Assembly (NCBI GenBank): GCA_039795165.1
Contig: JBDKER010000013.1
Coordinates: forward strand, 1-64,000
From: V1-33 sp039795165
Lineage (GTDB): Bacteria > Verrucomicrobiota > Verrucomicrobiia > Verrucomicrobiales > V1-33
Length of the DNA stretch: 64,000 nt
Direction of reading: 5' to 3'
Shown here in pieces: positions 53,801-60,877 of this stretch. Under the pieces are notes generated by a model. The model was not told the DNA's origin and searched no databases. It saw only the letters and a list, made by a program, of their open reading frames with translations. Within the stretch, counting starts at the first letter, position 1. Every line of letters starts with the position of its first letter. The position numbers were made by a program, and so were the translations under genes.

Positions 53801-55618
53801 CAGTATGCTTTCAAGGCTCCCGAGGAATGGGGACAGCGTGCCGCCACCGGGGAGATCCAGAACGCGCTCGGCGACATGCTTCGCGCCGAAGTCGCCCTCG
53901 AAACGGCCATCGACGACTACCAGGTTTATATCAACAAGCTTGCCAATCTGGCCGTATACGCCCGCCAGCGCCTCATATCGCTCAATGGCGCGCAGATCAG
54001 TCGGCAGAGTTATTTGGGGATGATCTCGGGTTTGAACACGGCCATTCAAACCATAGATTTTTTTATACAATCGACTGAGAGAGTCTACGAAACCGTGAAC
54101 GCGGCGAAAGAGACACAACTTACGTTTGTGCCTACAGATGTCAACATGGTGGGCGGTGATATTCCGACAGCAAGTATTAGGGGGACGATTGCCACAGCAG
54201 GAATCTTAACTAGCAAGACCTCGAAGCATGCAAAAGACGCCGAGGAAAGGGTGCAAATTGTTCTCGAAGGGATTAAGACTCAACTGGAACTTCTTGAAGA
54301 AAACGACGCAGAAGTCTACAGCGAGTTCAACGAGCTGCTCGAGCTGCTGAAGGAGCTTTCCAACGAGCTGCAGGAGGACCCCTCCAAGCGGCTCAACATG
54401 GCGGCCGCCGTTCAGGACCTCAACATGGCGGGTGCCAAGTTCCGGTCGCTGGAGGCTGAGGCCAACCGACTGCTGGCCGAGCGCGCGGCGATGAACAAGA
54501 TGATCGCCGGTCGCGCCCAGGGCAACCGCTACGGCGACATGATCGCCCGCATCAGCCGCGACGACGCGGCCCGCAAATACGAGAGCGCCATGGACACCGC
54601 GGTGCGCTTCGCCTGGCTCGCGGCCAAGGCCTACGACTATGAGACGAGCCTCTCCCCCGGCCATCCGGCCAACGCCGTGACCGTGCTTGAGGACCTCATG
54701 AAAGTGCGCCAGCTCGGCCAGTGGGACGGAGACACGCCCAAGATCGGCAACGGCGGCCTCGCCGAGATCCTCGCCAAGCTGAAAGCCAATTATGATGCCT
54801 TGAAAGGCAGCATCGGGCTCAACAATCCGCAGGGGGAGTCCTCCACCCTCTCGCTGCGCACCGAGGGCAAGCGCATCCTGGCCGACGGCAGCAGCTCCTC
54901 GAACCAGAATTGGCAGAGCTACCTTGCCAGCACCCAGGTGGCCGACCTCAACCAGGACCCCGACTTCACCCGCCACTGCCGCCCCTTCGCTTCCCCGGAT
55001 GGCCCGGCCCAGCCCGGTTTCAAGATCGAGTTTTCCACCGAGATCAACTCCGGGCGCAATTTCTTCGGCAACGCCCTGAGCGCGGCGGACCACGCCTACA
55101 GCAGCGCCAACTTCGCCACCAAGCTCCGCTCCGTCGGGGTCGGCTTCTCCGGCTACGATGTGGCGGCCGATGGCAAGCAGAAGCTCGCCGCCACCCCGCG
55201 GGTCTATCTCGTGCCTGCGGGTCTGGACATCATGCGCTACTCCGACGGGCTGGCGCCCAAAACCCGCGGTTGGAACGTGGTCAGGCAGCGCATCCCCGTG
55301 CCCTTCCCGATCAACACCACCCACCTGCGGGATTACGCCTTCAACCCTGCGGTAGAGAGTCTCAACGGGAGCTTTGCGGAACTGGTCCGACAGGGCGACT
55401 TCAGAGCCTATCCGACCGCAGGCGGCGCGCTCTCCGGCAGCGACCCTGCCTACACCGACACCCAGCTCTTCAGCCGTTCGGTCTGGAACACGAAGTGGAT
55501 TCTCTTTATCCCCGCTGCCTCGCTGGGCAGTGACACGAAGGCCGCGATGCTTCGTTTCATCGATACGGTGGATGATGTCCAGCTCCAGCTCACCACCTTC
55601 TCCTCCTCCGGGATGTGA
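44891..55618 (+). CDS. Giant exported protein with glycine-rich, lectin-like, LamG and PA14 domains and a helical C-terminal third
   Basis: The product is 3575 codons. A clean signal peptide begins at Met23 (44957: MKHALISLLGGLLVQTSASA); the upstream ATG at 44891 is the longest start, so 44957 may be the true one. Order by eye: a glycine-rich domain (about 75-300) resembling the ALK/LTK glycine-rich fold (GVGGAGANG, IVIAGGGGGGAS, GGGGGGGGYSGGG); a jelly-roll lectin-like domain (about 365-570: ADGFSFNFGPD, WNGYRILTDVPV, GWIIAFAARTGG); LamG (about 730-900: SFSIEFWARRD, NNLRVWRTAL); PA14 (about 965-1070: GVYTFQVSGGDGVQLFIDG). A long region of unknown folds follows. About residues 2560-2580 include a GDANRDGLIDETDAG calcium-type loop. 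From about 2750 to 3400 the protein is largely helical with coiled coil (QLELLEENDAEVYSEFNELL, about 3116-3165). The last 150 residues are compact. There is no transmembrane anchor. It is the core of a four-gene operon; function unknown. Confidence 0.8.
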   Translation: MKPISCMIGTGLAASYSCCGLRMKHALISLLGGLLVQTSASAETQWKYFSAGQLEEWQVPEAGWYLLEVSGAQGGAAGNSLHQGGKGATIHTSVRLEKGVTLQIGVGGAGANGSLNGNNSPSGGGGGGSSSVIVKGTGVRIVIAGGGGGGASDYDGDGGKADSQNATFSGSNGNGGTLGTNSSKWGGAGGGGFFSDGGTHYDGSGPPDPIISWGGQSYINGNAGGNVTGSAYTRGGAGGFGGGGQGGGAGSSNAGGGGGGGGYSGGGGGPLPGNGGAGGGSWVPENNKEPGANKNGTHPLDPNITAITSFKFNGANPGAGSVRITRVIQPDTALPLSLPDALFAKEVRIPDDITGGEVDRVGSATVEGSAVELTPATDNQGGSLIIKSIPQRQRVSRMVVKFNVQTSGGTSPPADGFSFNFGPDITAATTIGDNGVAKGLAVTFDTYDEGASDTGPAVEVLYDSAVKGGISFGGPRQLDRAPAYPVAEDAAGKLMSLTTGDTAWVPVQVDISGDLENGGGMVNVTWNGYRILTDVPVPYVPARAEGWIIAFAARTGGLNQAHRIRDISIAADTYVTLDVTSKVRHELMTPAVGRHSYHTGELVTFSAPDYVYLDRYGKSLSGTEEEMRLRAAFRAKRISGSIGQQALANGATFELDGDAIINWQWELEYLAEVNTGTESIEGLSASSVTDPANQPTLGRNFRPLNYNFTSVVYSQIRGTGTGLDIEFQPRGYVIENAPVAPERFVQLSGMGDHLRSDAAGSDLTGSDGSFSIEFWARRDSRKVTADQNVVSLGSSTASGGQIRAGFNAANGFFVSNNGTTVAAPAALTDDSWHHWAAVNDKAANTVTLYRDGKVVASGNQPLAFSGSSETVTVGARATGPGTADGFFAGGINNLRVWRTALGVDQVRTGLATVLVGSGNPTLGLEIPFDTLPAADLAGVQIERRVGTTFPTSVADTLAFPVQSRAIQSDFTFPDRTAVPAASAAGYYGWTLRSRLRIDRAGVYTFQVSGGDGVQLFIDGRRTAGPDGAQVDSTNFEASLHLDAADHIVELRAYEIGEASGRPVLTYSSSDAGLSPQALPPTKLHALARDQLALGTFTTNSSEGRNVAFATTGFQSVVPETATGAQVAASLLPGFHFNPLDTTTGTTHNIDPDEQGAMSSYRRVFWLWEKKFRFKVDVNAVGLPDAALTAVTALPYFRTIGGRHDSRNSVLPPQVAAGIQPVLNIWLAEGEPLEVGTIYRTPDRRYTLSGVQTAMNNFANIGFQTIGNASYDGKAAKAYPITAVSAPGSMTLDFAPTIFRTELAIGEGLDFSSTQAIDTQLTPDLPDGAALVSVTANSQPGVTSPEVTQDEPGWTGGEGDPWQWDIVGKKWFPLKPGTYTIAWKDRNTAESYEMEITADFPKATRQLVLEDEVGNYLNNSGDHRAPYIFDATAAAFPATPGAHYRYVVSPVEESHFPVDLDPAATDRWKFLRQAFSTQGTAKIDKTGAVPRFTESSPDARTVLVFSYRPATGVGTGDLSREQIAVRIVSSMDHKAHEKAGPRQTVASRITSPDDTAGYGSGYVVHEVSNYNASIHDRSALVGKWGPVYPVNWGGLFTEENGRRLSLGYYENPGSDASSTVHPPVGWPYVVTHYNDVEYPSDEDDSVPAIYIASQLGSEGVGQSLEVPKPQLIFDPAKYSDLKVYQQPDRDLPGFNPNEEHALVAPSNLAAMTGDDAKNIGQSAFFALQIDINRTSAAKPEEYTSQPFVLAQYTDVASGEPRMSAYRVRIRRGFTNGGVPLEGTEEFPARDPETHLPVDKDGNPVLQPENPRYDFSTVTFAGNVVVPFYPMNLVMGGRILAQNEGENAAAQQTFWHDKNRTPWAVAGDFEVNGQSTPGQFIYRFWYPLAQGFWLGEEAKAIGTPVCWLPADSAGGRPDSLAAFTDGSLKAQQIAYRAYWRENYPVLKRGETLAYPGGEYKADHPAAPGLPGVINWASAEVAFDSATRDMDIGLGDREHFNARFMRLLDRHDVELEREAVPEGLSPGNPDKVVVSGPRWYFKELTGSLSRRFFYDSLAGRLVLLGRLNDLDGGDPKLVQTPLGIATLEPNRLSHEDEKHLKELDESPDPNTEWKHAIGELFELSNRNAATTYRDEDGKEQKVPSSAAGTEVPLGLEWADPLNGKFRPLRSLGTGTVLVPNPESLTEYAGEERYVTLVENNDTKVGGAVTLHVIRLGDERYRGAIAVIMPQDAFDEKVELKHSGDFGGATEELYYQWWVHDVASLDGLATPDQSSVGWTIFKQGKGLSSIRFEGYPNMILADKLFYVRYGHAGELEAKDSVEHVEDGGVLDTAWRLVQPDTTSPDWNPGAVGRAVPYQWAGASNSPQLQASGSRRFLPQLLMGWVKRVLDAVNPYEARFSADFTGDAPATGSSMLGQAGRPYNGPVALNSSKDAIENVGLIELYETVLQRARDLSGNTNDPGVNQALLLASTRLAMLYELLAGEAYTDALNPSISLTTADADNTALNFAQLSAANPYVFAFTNQVPNLLQEELALLRGTDYLKSYPCQNRLFWNYFKGIGEAAYNANYGIGDANRDGLIDETDAGLTFPMGHGDAWGHFLSASKMHYGLLQRSNYDWQARAELYSLLGNVIPTDYLDEQSFARTAATRARCGLSIVKATYRDAYVADPAAQWQGYTDSADPARAWGVSEWANRAGQGAIFDWMVGNAILPAGSTDPETGKPLEGLNLINRETAKTDLQALAGSLREIQQALDGVNQGHTPIGVNPDTVSFGLDSFYDLTWERKTHFEQTYESAVAAASNAKAALDFVSATSQTMRQIGGDAGELKQKAIEQDIDYRNRLIALLGTPYAGAIGNGKVFAEGYTGPDLVTYTYLDATTVEQLLPEAHKTDDGLPEAFRDARISIYRSLATTGSKLEFLPTGMSNLNDSELIGLFEDFYLTEEPQGGYSRIIVNGFSEGEAAPGNTLSVEIPISKTSQYAFKAPEEWGQRAATGEIQNALGDMLRAEVALETAIDDYQVYINKLANLAVYARQRLISLNGAQISRQSYLGMISGLNTAIQTIDFFIQSTERVYETVNAAKETQLTFVPTDVNMVGGDIPTASIRGTIATAGILTSKTSKHAKDAEERVQIVLEGIKTQLELLEENDAEVYSEFNELLELLKELSNELQEDPSKRLNMAAAVQDLNMAGAKFRSLEAEANRLLAERAAMNKMIAGRAQGNRYGDMIARISRDDAARKYESAMDTAVRFAWLAAKAYDYETSLSPGHPANAVTVLEDLMKVRQLGQWDGDTPKIGNGGLAEILAKLKANYDALKGSIGLNNPQGESSTLSLRTEGKRILADGSSSSNQNWQSYLASTQVADLNQDPDFTRHCRPFASPDGPAQPGFKIEFSTEINSGRNFFGNALSAADHAYSSANFATKLRSVGVGFSGYDVAADGKQKLAATPRVYLVPAGLDIMRYSDGLAPKTRGWNVVRQRIPVPFPINTTHLRDYAFNPAVESLNGSFAELVRQGDFRAYPTAGGALSGSDPAYTDTQLFSRSVWNTKWILFIPAASLGSDTKAAMLRFIDTVDDVQLQLTTFSSSGM

Positions 55619-55620
55619 TC

Positions 55621-56667
55621 ATGTCTGCTGCTGCCTCCCATCGCCCCCTTGGGGTCCGTCGGCACCGCCTCCTGAGGGGTGGCGTGCTCGCCGTTCTGCT
55701 GCTGGCGGGCTGCGGGAAGAAGGAATCCCAGCCTGAAGCCGGCGTGCTGGCCAAGGGCGATGGTTGGTCCGTCCGCGCCGATGACTTCCGCCACTGGTGG
55801 AGCACCCGCCCCGGCCCGGCCGACAGCCCGCGGGCGCGCACGGAGGCGCTCGACCGCCTGGTGGAACGGGCCAGCATGGCTGCCGCGGCCCGCAAGGCAG
55901 GGTTGGAGCGTGACCCCGAGACGATTGCGCAGATCGAGTCTATCCTCATTGCGCGGCTGCAGGAGACGCAGCTCGCGTCACAGATCGACGCCGTTAAAGT
56001 CACAGATGAAGCGGTCCGCGCCCGCTATGATGCGCAGCGCGAGAGCGCTTTTACCCAGCCCGCGACCGTGCGCGTGGCGCTGCTTTGGTTCAATACCCGC
56101 GGCCAGCAGTCGCTGGTCGATCGCTACCGGCCGCGCCTCGAGCAAATCCGCGCTGAGGTCATTGCTGGCGGGGACCAGTTTCCTGCCGCCGCCGGATTCG
56201 GCCCGCTTGCGGTCGGCAATACGGAACACCGTGCTTCGCGGCTCAACGGAGGTGATCTTGGCTGGCTGGATGTGAGTCCCGGGAACGACCCGTGGCGCAA
56301 GACCGTCCTTGATCTCGCGTCCACTTTGAAGAATCCCGGCGACCTGAGCGAAATCACCGCGGGCAGTGATGGCCTATTTCTCGTTCGTCTCGTCGAGCGC
56401 CGCGCGGCTGCGGTGAAGCCGTTTGAATCGGTCAGCGCCGAGATCCGCCGCAGTCTCGTGGAACAGCAGCGGGAAAAACTGCGCGGGGAATTCAGCGGGC
56501 GCATCCTAGCGGAGTCCCGTCCGCAGCGATTCGCCGAAGCCATGGCCGCGGTCAGCGGCCTTCCAGCCCGGCCCGGCGCGGCTCCGGCTTCTTCATCACC
56601 GCAGCTTCCTCCCGGGACTGCACTGGGAACAGAAGTGCGCCCCCTTATCAAACCGAATACCCCATGA
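55621..56667 (+). CDS. Lipoprotein with SurA/PpiC-type peptidyl-prolyl isomerase architecture
   Basis: A 348-residue protein starting two bases after the giant gene stop. The signal peptide ends in the lipobox LLLAGC, so it should be a lipid-anchored periplasmic protein. An N-terminal helical chaperone-like region (ALDRLVERASMAAAARKAGL, ETIAQIESILIARLQE) is followed by a parvulin-like core: ALLWFNTRGQ, FPAAAGFGPLAVG, GGDLGWLDVSPG, LKNPGDLSEITAGSDGLFLVRLVERR. These are the usual strands of SurA/PpiC rotamases. Proteins of this kind help fold outer-membrane and exported proteins. Its place between two large exported-protein genes suggests a dedicated folding factor. Confidence 0.8.
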   Translation: MSAAASHRPLGVRRHRLLRGGVLAVLLLAGCGKKESQPEAGVLAKGDGWSVRADDFRHWWSTRPGPADSPRARTEALDRLVERASMAAAARKAGLERDPETIAQIESILIARLQETQLASQIDAVKVTDEAVRARYDAQRESAFTQPATVRVALLWFNTRGQQSLVDRYRPRLEQIRAEVIAGGDQFPAAAGFGPLAVGNTEHRASRLNGGDLGWLDVSPGNDPWRKTVLDLASTLKNPGDLSEITAGSDGLFLVRLVERRAAAVKPFESVSAEIRRSLVEQQREKLRGEFSGRILAESRPQRFAEAMAAVSGLPARPGAAPASSSPQLPPGTALGTEVRPLIKPNTP

Positions 56668-56671
56668 TCCC

Positions 56672-59600
56672 ATGAATCCGGAACACACGCCGCAACCATC
56701 ATGGCCCGCGCTGCTGGCATCGCTGACACTCGGGTGGCTCGGAGCCGGTAGTGCCAGCGCGGCAGGATTCAGCGAACCGCCGCTCATGATGCACGGGAAG
56801 ATCCTCAAGCTGGGGCAGGGCGGTGGCTATCAGATGTTCAGCGGAACCCTGCACGTCCGACTCGTCAGCCGGCAGGATCCCACCCACGTGGTCGACCTCG
56901 ATATCCCAATCCGCAAGGCAGGGGCCGGTGGCGAGTATTCCTACCGCACCGAGATTGATCAGCACACTGATCCTCCATCCGATCAGTTGTCGACTACGCT
57001 CAGGGTCGGGGGTGGTCTGCACAGCTATGCACTGCAGTCGGCAACCGTCGATGGCCATCCAGCCAGCTTGTTAGATCCCGGGCAGTCGGGCGACATCACG
57101 ACGGGCTTTTCGGAACGCGGCACCGAGATCCGCCTGGATTTCCGCACCGATCTTCCGATGCCGGATACGGACGGAGATGCCCTGCCCGACTGGTGGGAGG
57201 AATTGCATGGACTGGACCCGCTCAATGCCGGCGATGCGCTCAAGGATGCGGATAGTGATGGGTGGAGCAACCGCCGCGAATTCGAGATCAGCACGAATCC
57301 GCTTGTCGCGAACAACGCCCCGCTGCTTCAGGATTCCCGGCTTGTGGTGACATGCGGCGGCAGCGCGGGCATCTTTCTGCCGATTGTGGACGCGGATACC
57401 CCTGCCGACAAACTCAGGCTCACGCTGCTGAACGGTGGTGCAGGGCTCGCATGGAGGCGCTCGGGGATTCCTCTGACGGACGGCAGCGTCTTCAGTTACG
57501 CCGACATTATTGCGGGCCGTATCAGCGCGGAGATCTCCCTGGCGTTCCTCAAGGATACGGTGCGGCTCCGGGTCGAAGACCTCGTTTCGGCGGGCGTGGA
57601 GGCCCAGGAGCTTGGGGTAACGGTTGAAGGATTCAATCCGGGACACCGGCAACTGGCGAATCCTGCCATGTGGCTCGATGCGGCCACCCTGGAGGCTGGT
57701 GCGCCCATCATGGAGTGGGCCGATGCGTCGATCGAACACAGGGATGGCTATCAGCCGTACACGGAATTCCGGCCTGCCGCGGGAACCGATGGGCGACTCC
57801 GCTTCAACGGCGGACAGTTTCTTTACGTCGACGACCGCGGAGAAAGGCTGGAGCAGTTCACTGCCTTCATGGCCTTCGACGCGGGTATGGAAACGCCAGG
57901 TGACCAGACGGTTCTGAGCAGTTCCGATCTCAACCTCGGTGTGGGTGGCTCGCAGTCGGGCATTCATGGGCGGTCACTCCGTCTCATTCAGCCGGGACGA
58001 ACCATCTTCGGTCCGGTCGTGAACCCCGGGGAGCCTCTGCAGATGACGGTCGCCAGCGAAGTCGATGGAACCATGCTCCGCACTGGGGGCGGTGCCGCGT
58101 TCTTCTCGAGGACATCTGCGGCCGCTCCGGATTCAAGCTTCACGACGATCGGTGCCCGCCAGGCGCTCAGTTCGGTCACCGCAGAGGATTTCTTCCATGG
58201 CTCCCTGCGCGAGGTTCTTGTTTTCGGAGGTTCCATTCTACCGGAAACCGGCCGCCTCATCGAGGCCTATCAGCTTTCCCGCTGGCAGCGCATGCGCGTC
58301 TGGAACTACCGCAGCGCCACCCGTCCAGTGGTCCTTTCTGCTGCGGATGGCGTCAGGAATGCCATCAGCGGCGGCGAAAGCAACGACGACCTCACCGGAG
58401 GTGATCTGGCGGATCTGCTTCATGGCGGCCGGGGGAGCAACCGCTTGACGGGCCGGGCCGGGGCCGACCGATTCCGCTTCACAAAGACTGGCGGGCAGGA
58501 TGTCATCACCGATTTTTCTGCCGCATCCGGGGATGTCATCGACCTTTCCGAGATTTTCGCCGGAAAGACCGGGCTACCGTCGAATTTTGTGAAGTTCTCG
58601 ACGTTCGTGACCCGGGGCTCCGACAACATTCCGCGAGTCGATACGCGGCTCGATCTGATTTACGAAGGTGTAGGCACGGCTGCTGCCCAGACCATCACGC
58701 TGCAGGGCGTGGGCCTTGGCAGCAGTGATCTGGCGCGACTCCTCGGCGAAGGAAACCTTCAGTTGGGCGGACCAAGGTTCGACAGCAGCATGACGCTGGC
58801 AGTCTCGGCGGCGGATCCCTTCGTCCCCGGCCGCACCCGGAAGCTGAATGTGCTGCGGAGCGGAAATGTGAATGCTGCGGTGGAAGTTCCGCTGAGCTTT
58901 TCCGGTACGGCGCGCATGGACCTTGATTACCAGGTCACGGGAGCCACGGGCACCGGCTCGGTGCGCCGGGTCACATTCGCCCGCGGATCGGCGACAGCGT
59001 CTGTCGATATCGTGCCGATGACCGCGCGCGCTGGGGAAGACATGACGGTCGCAGTAACAGTACTCCCGGTACCGCAGGTGAATGACGGGGGGGCCCAGAT
59101 CGAATTCGGCATTCCAGCAGCGAGTACGTTCACCATTCAGACCACCAGCCACATTCATACCCCGCTCGGCAGAAATGGAGCAGTGAAGGTATCCCGACGC
59201 GGTGGCACGGATCAGCCGATCGATCTCTCTCTGGCTTTCGCAGGAACTCTGATCGGCGGCGTCAACTACCAGCCGATCGCGCCGGTTCTCCACTTCGCTC
59301 CGGGTGAGGACAGCCGTTCGTTTGCCGTCGTTCCCATGGGGAATGCCCCAGCGGGTGATGAGTTGCCAGCAGCGACTATCGGGATTTCGCCTTCGCCACT
59401 CCGTTACGCCACCGCAGAACCTGCCGAAACCAGTGTGTTCTGGCTGACGCGCGGAACCATGGACACACTCATGAGTTATGCTGACTGGCAGCAGGCATAC
59501 TTCCCCGGCGCTCCCGGCACGGAAACCGACCTCCTTGATGGCGACCACGACGGAAAGTCCAGCTTGTTCGAATACCTCATGGGCAGCGACCCTCTGAGAC

Positions 59601-59869
59601 CGGATGGTCTGCCTTTCGATTTCATGATGCTGGCGGGCCCTGCTGGCCATGAACTCCGCTGGAAGTCGGCCCGGGTTCTCACCGACATGAGAATCCAGCT
59701 CGAGGAATCCGGCGACTTCACGAACTGGTCCCGGACCACCCGCATCAATGGCGAGACGCAGCGATGGACAACCGATGGCAGAATCCAGCACAGCGTTCAA
59801 CTGAAGCCGTCCCCGACGCCCGGAAACCGCTACTTCCGCCTCCGTCCCATCCCGATTCCCGGAAACTGA
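56672..59869 (+). CDS. Large exported protein with calcium repeats, cadherin-like, LamG-like, RTX-like and Calx-beta-like regions
   Basis: A 1065-residue protein beginning four bases after the isomerase gene stop. The signal peptide is near SLTLGWLGAGSASA. Regions by eye: DTDGDALPDWWEELHGLDP and DADSDGWSNRREFE calcium-type loops (about 165-205); a CSPG/cadherin-like repeat (DADTPADKLRLTLLNGG, about 235-300); a concanavalin-like domain (PAMWLDAATLEAG to about 545); an RTX-like stretch (GESNDDLTGGDLADLLHGGRG, then ADRFRFTKTGGQDVITDFSA, about 565-620) of the kind at the end of serralysin-type secreted proteins; then Calx-beta-like sequence. The C-terminus has DLLDGDHDGKSSLFEYLMG and the tail ending YFRLRPI. 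It is the last gene of the operon. Confidence 0.82.
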   Translation: MNPEHTPQPSWPALLASLTLGWLGAGSASAAGFSEPPLMMHGKILKLGQGGGYQMFSGTLHVRLVSRQDPTHVVDLDIPIRKAGAGGEYSYRTEIDQHTDPPSDQLSTTLRVGGGLHSYALQSATVDGHPASLLDPGQSGDITTGFSERGTEIRLDFRTDLPMPDTDGDALPDWWEELHGLDPLNAGDALKDADSDGWSNRREFEISTNPLVANNAPLLQDSRLVVTCGGSAGIFLPIVDADTPADKLRLTLLNGGAGLAWRRSGIPLTDGSVFSYADIIAGRISAEISLAFLKDTVRLRVEDLVSAGVEAQELGVTVEGFNPGHRQLANPAMWLDAATLEAGAPIMEWADASIEHRDGYQPYTEFRPAAGTDGRLRFNGGQFLYVDDRGERLEQFTAFMAFDAGMETPGDQTVLSSSDLNLGVGGSQSGIHGRSLRLIQPGRTIFGPVVNPGEPLQMTVASEVDGTMLRTGGGAAFFSRTSAAAPDSSFTTIGARQALSSVTAEDFFHGSLREVLVFGGSILPETGRLIEAYQLSRWQRMRVWNYRSATRPVVLSAADGVRNAISGGESNDDLTGGDLADLLHGGRGSNRLTGRAGADRFRFTKTGGQDVITDFSAASGDVIDLSEIFAGKTGLPSNFVKFSTFVTRGSDNIPRVDTRLDLIYEGVGTAAAQTITLQGVGLGSSDLARLLGEGNLQLGGPRFDSSMTLAVSAADPFVPGRTRKLNVLRSGNVNAAVEVPLSFSGTARMDLDYQVTGATGTGSVRRVTFARGSATASVDIVPMTARAGEDMTVAVTVLPVPQVNDGGAQIEFGIPAASTFTIQTTSHIHTPLGRNGAVKVSRRGGTDQPIDLSLAFAGTLIGGVNYQPIAPVLHFAPGEDSRSFAVVPMGNAPAGDELPAATIGISPSPLRYATAEPAETSVFWLTRGTMDTLMSYADWQQAYFPGAPGTETDLLDGDHDGKSSLFEYLMGSDPLRPDGLPFDFMMLAGPAGHELRWKSARVLTDMRIQLEESGDFTNWSRTTRINGETQRWTTDGRIQHSVQLKPSPTPGNRYFRLRPIPIPGN

Positions 59870-60403
59870 GAGCGCTCGTTACAGCCAGCTCCACGACTCA
59901 GCGTGCTTGGCCGCAGGCCGGCCTGGAAAGCAGCCAGTGGGTCAAGGCCAACCCCGGGGAGCGTCATGACTTGGCTGCCACGTTGATGGACAGTCTCTCT
60001 CTTCATCAATGGTCGCCGCGCAGGAATGGACGATCACGATGGGTCGCGTCTCACTGCAAAAGACCACCACCCGAGGCCGTCTTGAGAGTATACCACGTCG
60101 AGGCGCGCGCGTTCCGCTGCGTCGACCGGGTGATGGTTAGTCGACCGCTGCCTCGCGCGCAGCAAGCATCAGCAGGTGCACTGTGCGCTCCCTCGACCCC
60201 ATCGCCAAATGCGCCGCGTGATCAAACCGCATGTCAAACTGGACAACTACCCTGACATCTATCGGAAGGGAAGGCAGGGTTATCCGCGGGAACGCTGGCG
60301 CGTGCGGATCCGGACATTTGCCCGGTGCGAGCGCAGTGCCTGTCGGCGGCTGCTGGAGTCTGACCGCTGAAATACTGACAGGATTCCGTGCTTCTGATGC
60401 AAA

Positions 60404-60844
60404 GTGAAACAATGGCGTCGCATGCTCAGTGACTGGGCATGGGTTGGATCACTGGAGATAAGGGTCAGGTCTCCAGGTGGAAAGCCCTGGCGGCGAGCGG
60501 CGCGGCTCGTGATCGCATCTTTTATCCCCACACGTCTGGTCATTGGCGCTGATCATGAGGCCTGCGACCGCATCAAGGCAAACCAGGGGATTTGGGATTT
60601 GTTGGGGATGGTGACGAGATTCACCCTCGGTCGTTCAGAACCCGAAGGGATTTGCCTGACCTGGGATAATAGCGTCCGCATTTCTGCTGATGAAACGGAC
60701 ATCCATCAGTCACTGTGCGTGGTGCTTCCTGCCTGGGAGTTCGACGGTGGTGGCGGCGTTACGCAGGCAGCCGCAAGGAAACAACAACGGAGGCGGACAT
60801 TGCCGTCCGCCCTCCTTTCTTTGCCGTCGATGCTCTTCCGTTGA
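60404..60844 (+). CDS. Doubtful small open frame
   Basis: A 146-codon frame with no family I recognise. Its middle (LLGMVTRFTLGRSEPEGICLTWDNSVRISADETDIHQSL) reads like a beta-sheet protein. The first part is Arg/Trp-rich, and the last 30 codons run through a strong terminator-like hairpin, which argues against the whole frame being real. It may be a remnant of a once longer gene. Confidence 0.2.
   Translation: MKQWRRMLSDWAWVGSLEIRVRSPGGKPWRRAARLVIASFIPTRLVIGADHEACDRIKANQGIWDLLGMVTRFTLGRSEPEGICLTWDNSVRISADETDIHQSLCVVLPAWEFDGGGGVTQAAARKQQRRRTLPSALLSLPSMLFR
60783..60820 (-). terminator. Bidirectional terminator-like hairpin after the Ser/Thr kinase gene
   Basis: GGAGGCGGAC at 60789-60798 pairs with GTCCGCC(C)TCC at 60805-60815 around a six-base loop. 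On the minus strand it is followed by GTTGTTGTTTCC, and on the plus strand by TTTCTTTG. It lies 62 bp beyond the kinase stop and could stop transcripts from both sides. Confidence 0.6.
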
Positions 60845-60877
60845 ATTGGTGCGCGTGTCGCGGGAGCCCGGACTGGA

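Larger units (their letters stand above)
59870..60877. other. Gene-poor stretch
   Basis: About 1 kb without a gene I can support well. It holds short open frames of irregular composition, with no recognisable protein. A strong hairpin lies at 60789-60815. The region starts immediately after the end of the 17-kb operon and ends at the minus-strand kinase stop. I saw no tRNA, transposase or repeat that would mark it as a mobile-element scar, though decay of an old gene is possible. Confidence 0.4.

Noticed and set aside
54206..55324. Minus-strand open frame (372 codons) inside the giant gene
   Set aside because: Gly/Val/Asp/His-rich antisense shadow; the sense strand reads through as coiled coil and compact C-terminal domain.
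59870..59960. Terminator directly after the giant-protein operon
   Set aside because: Short GGCC inverted repeats are present, but there is no long stem and no T-run.
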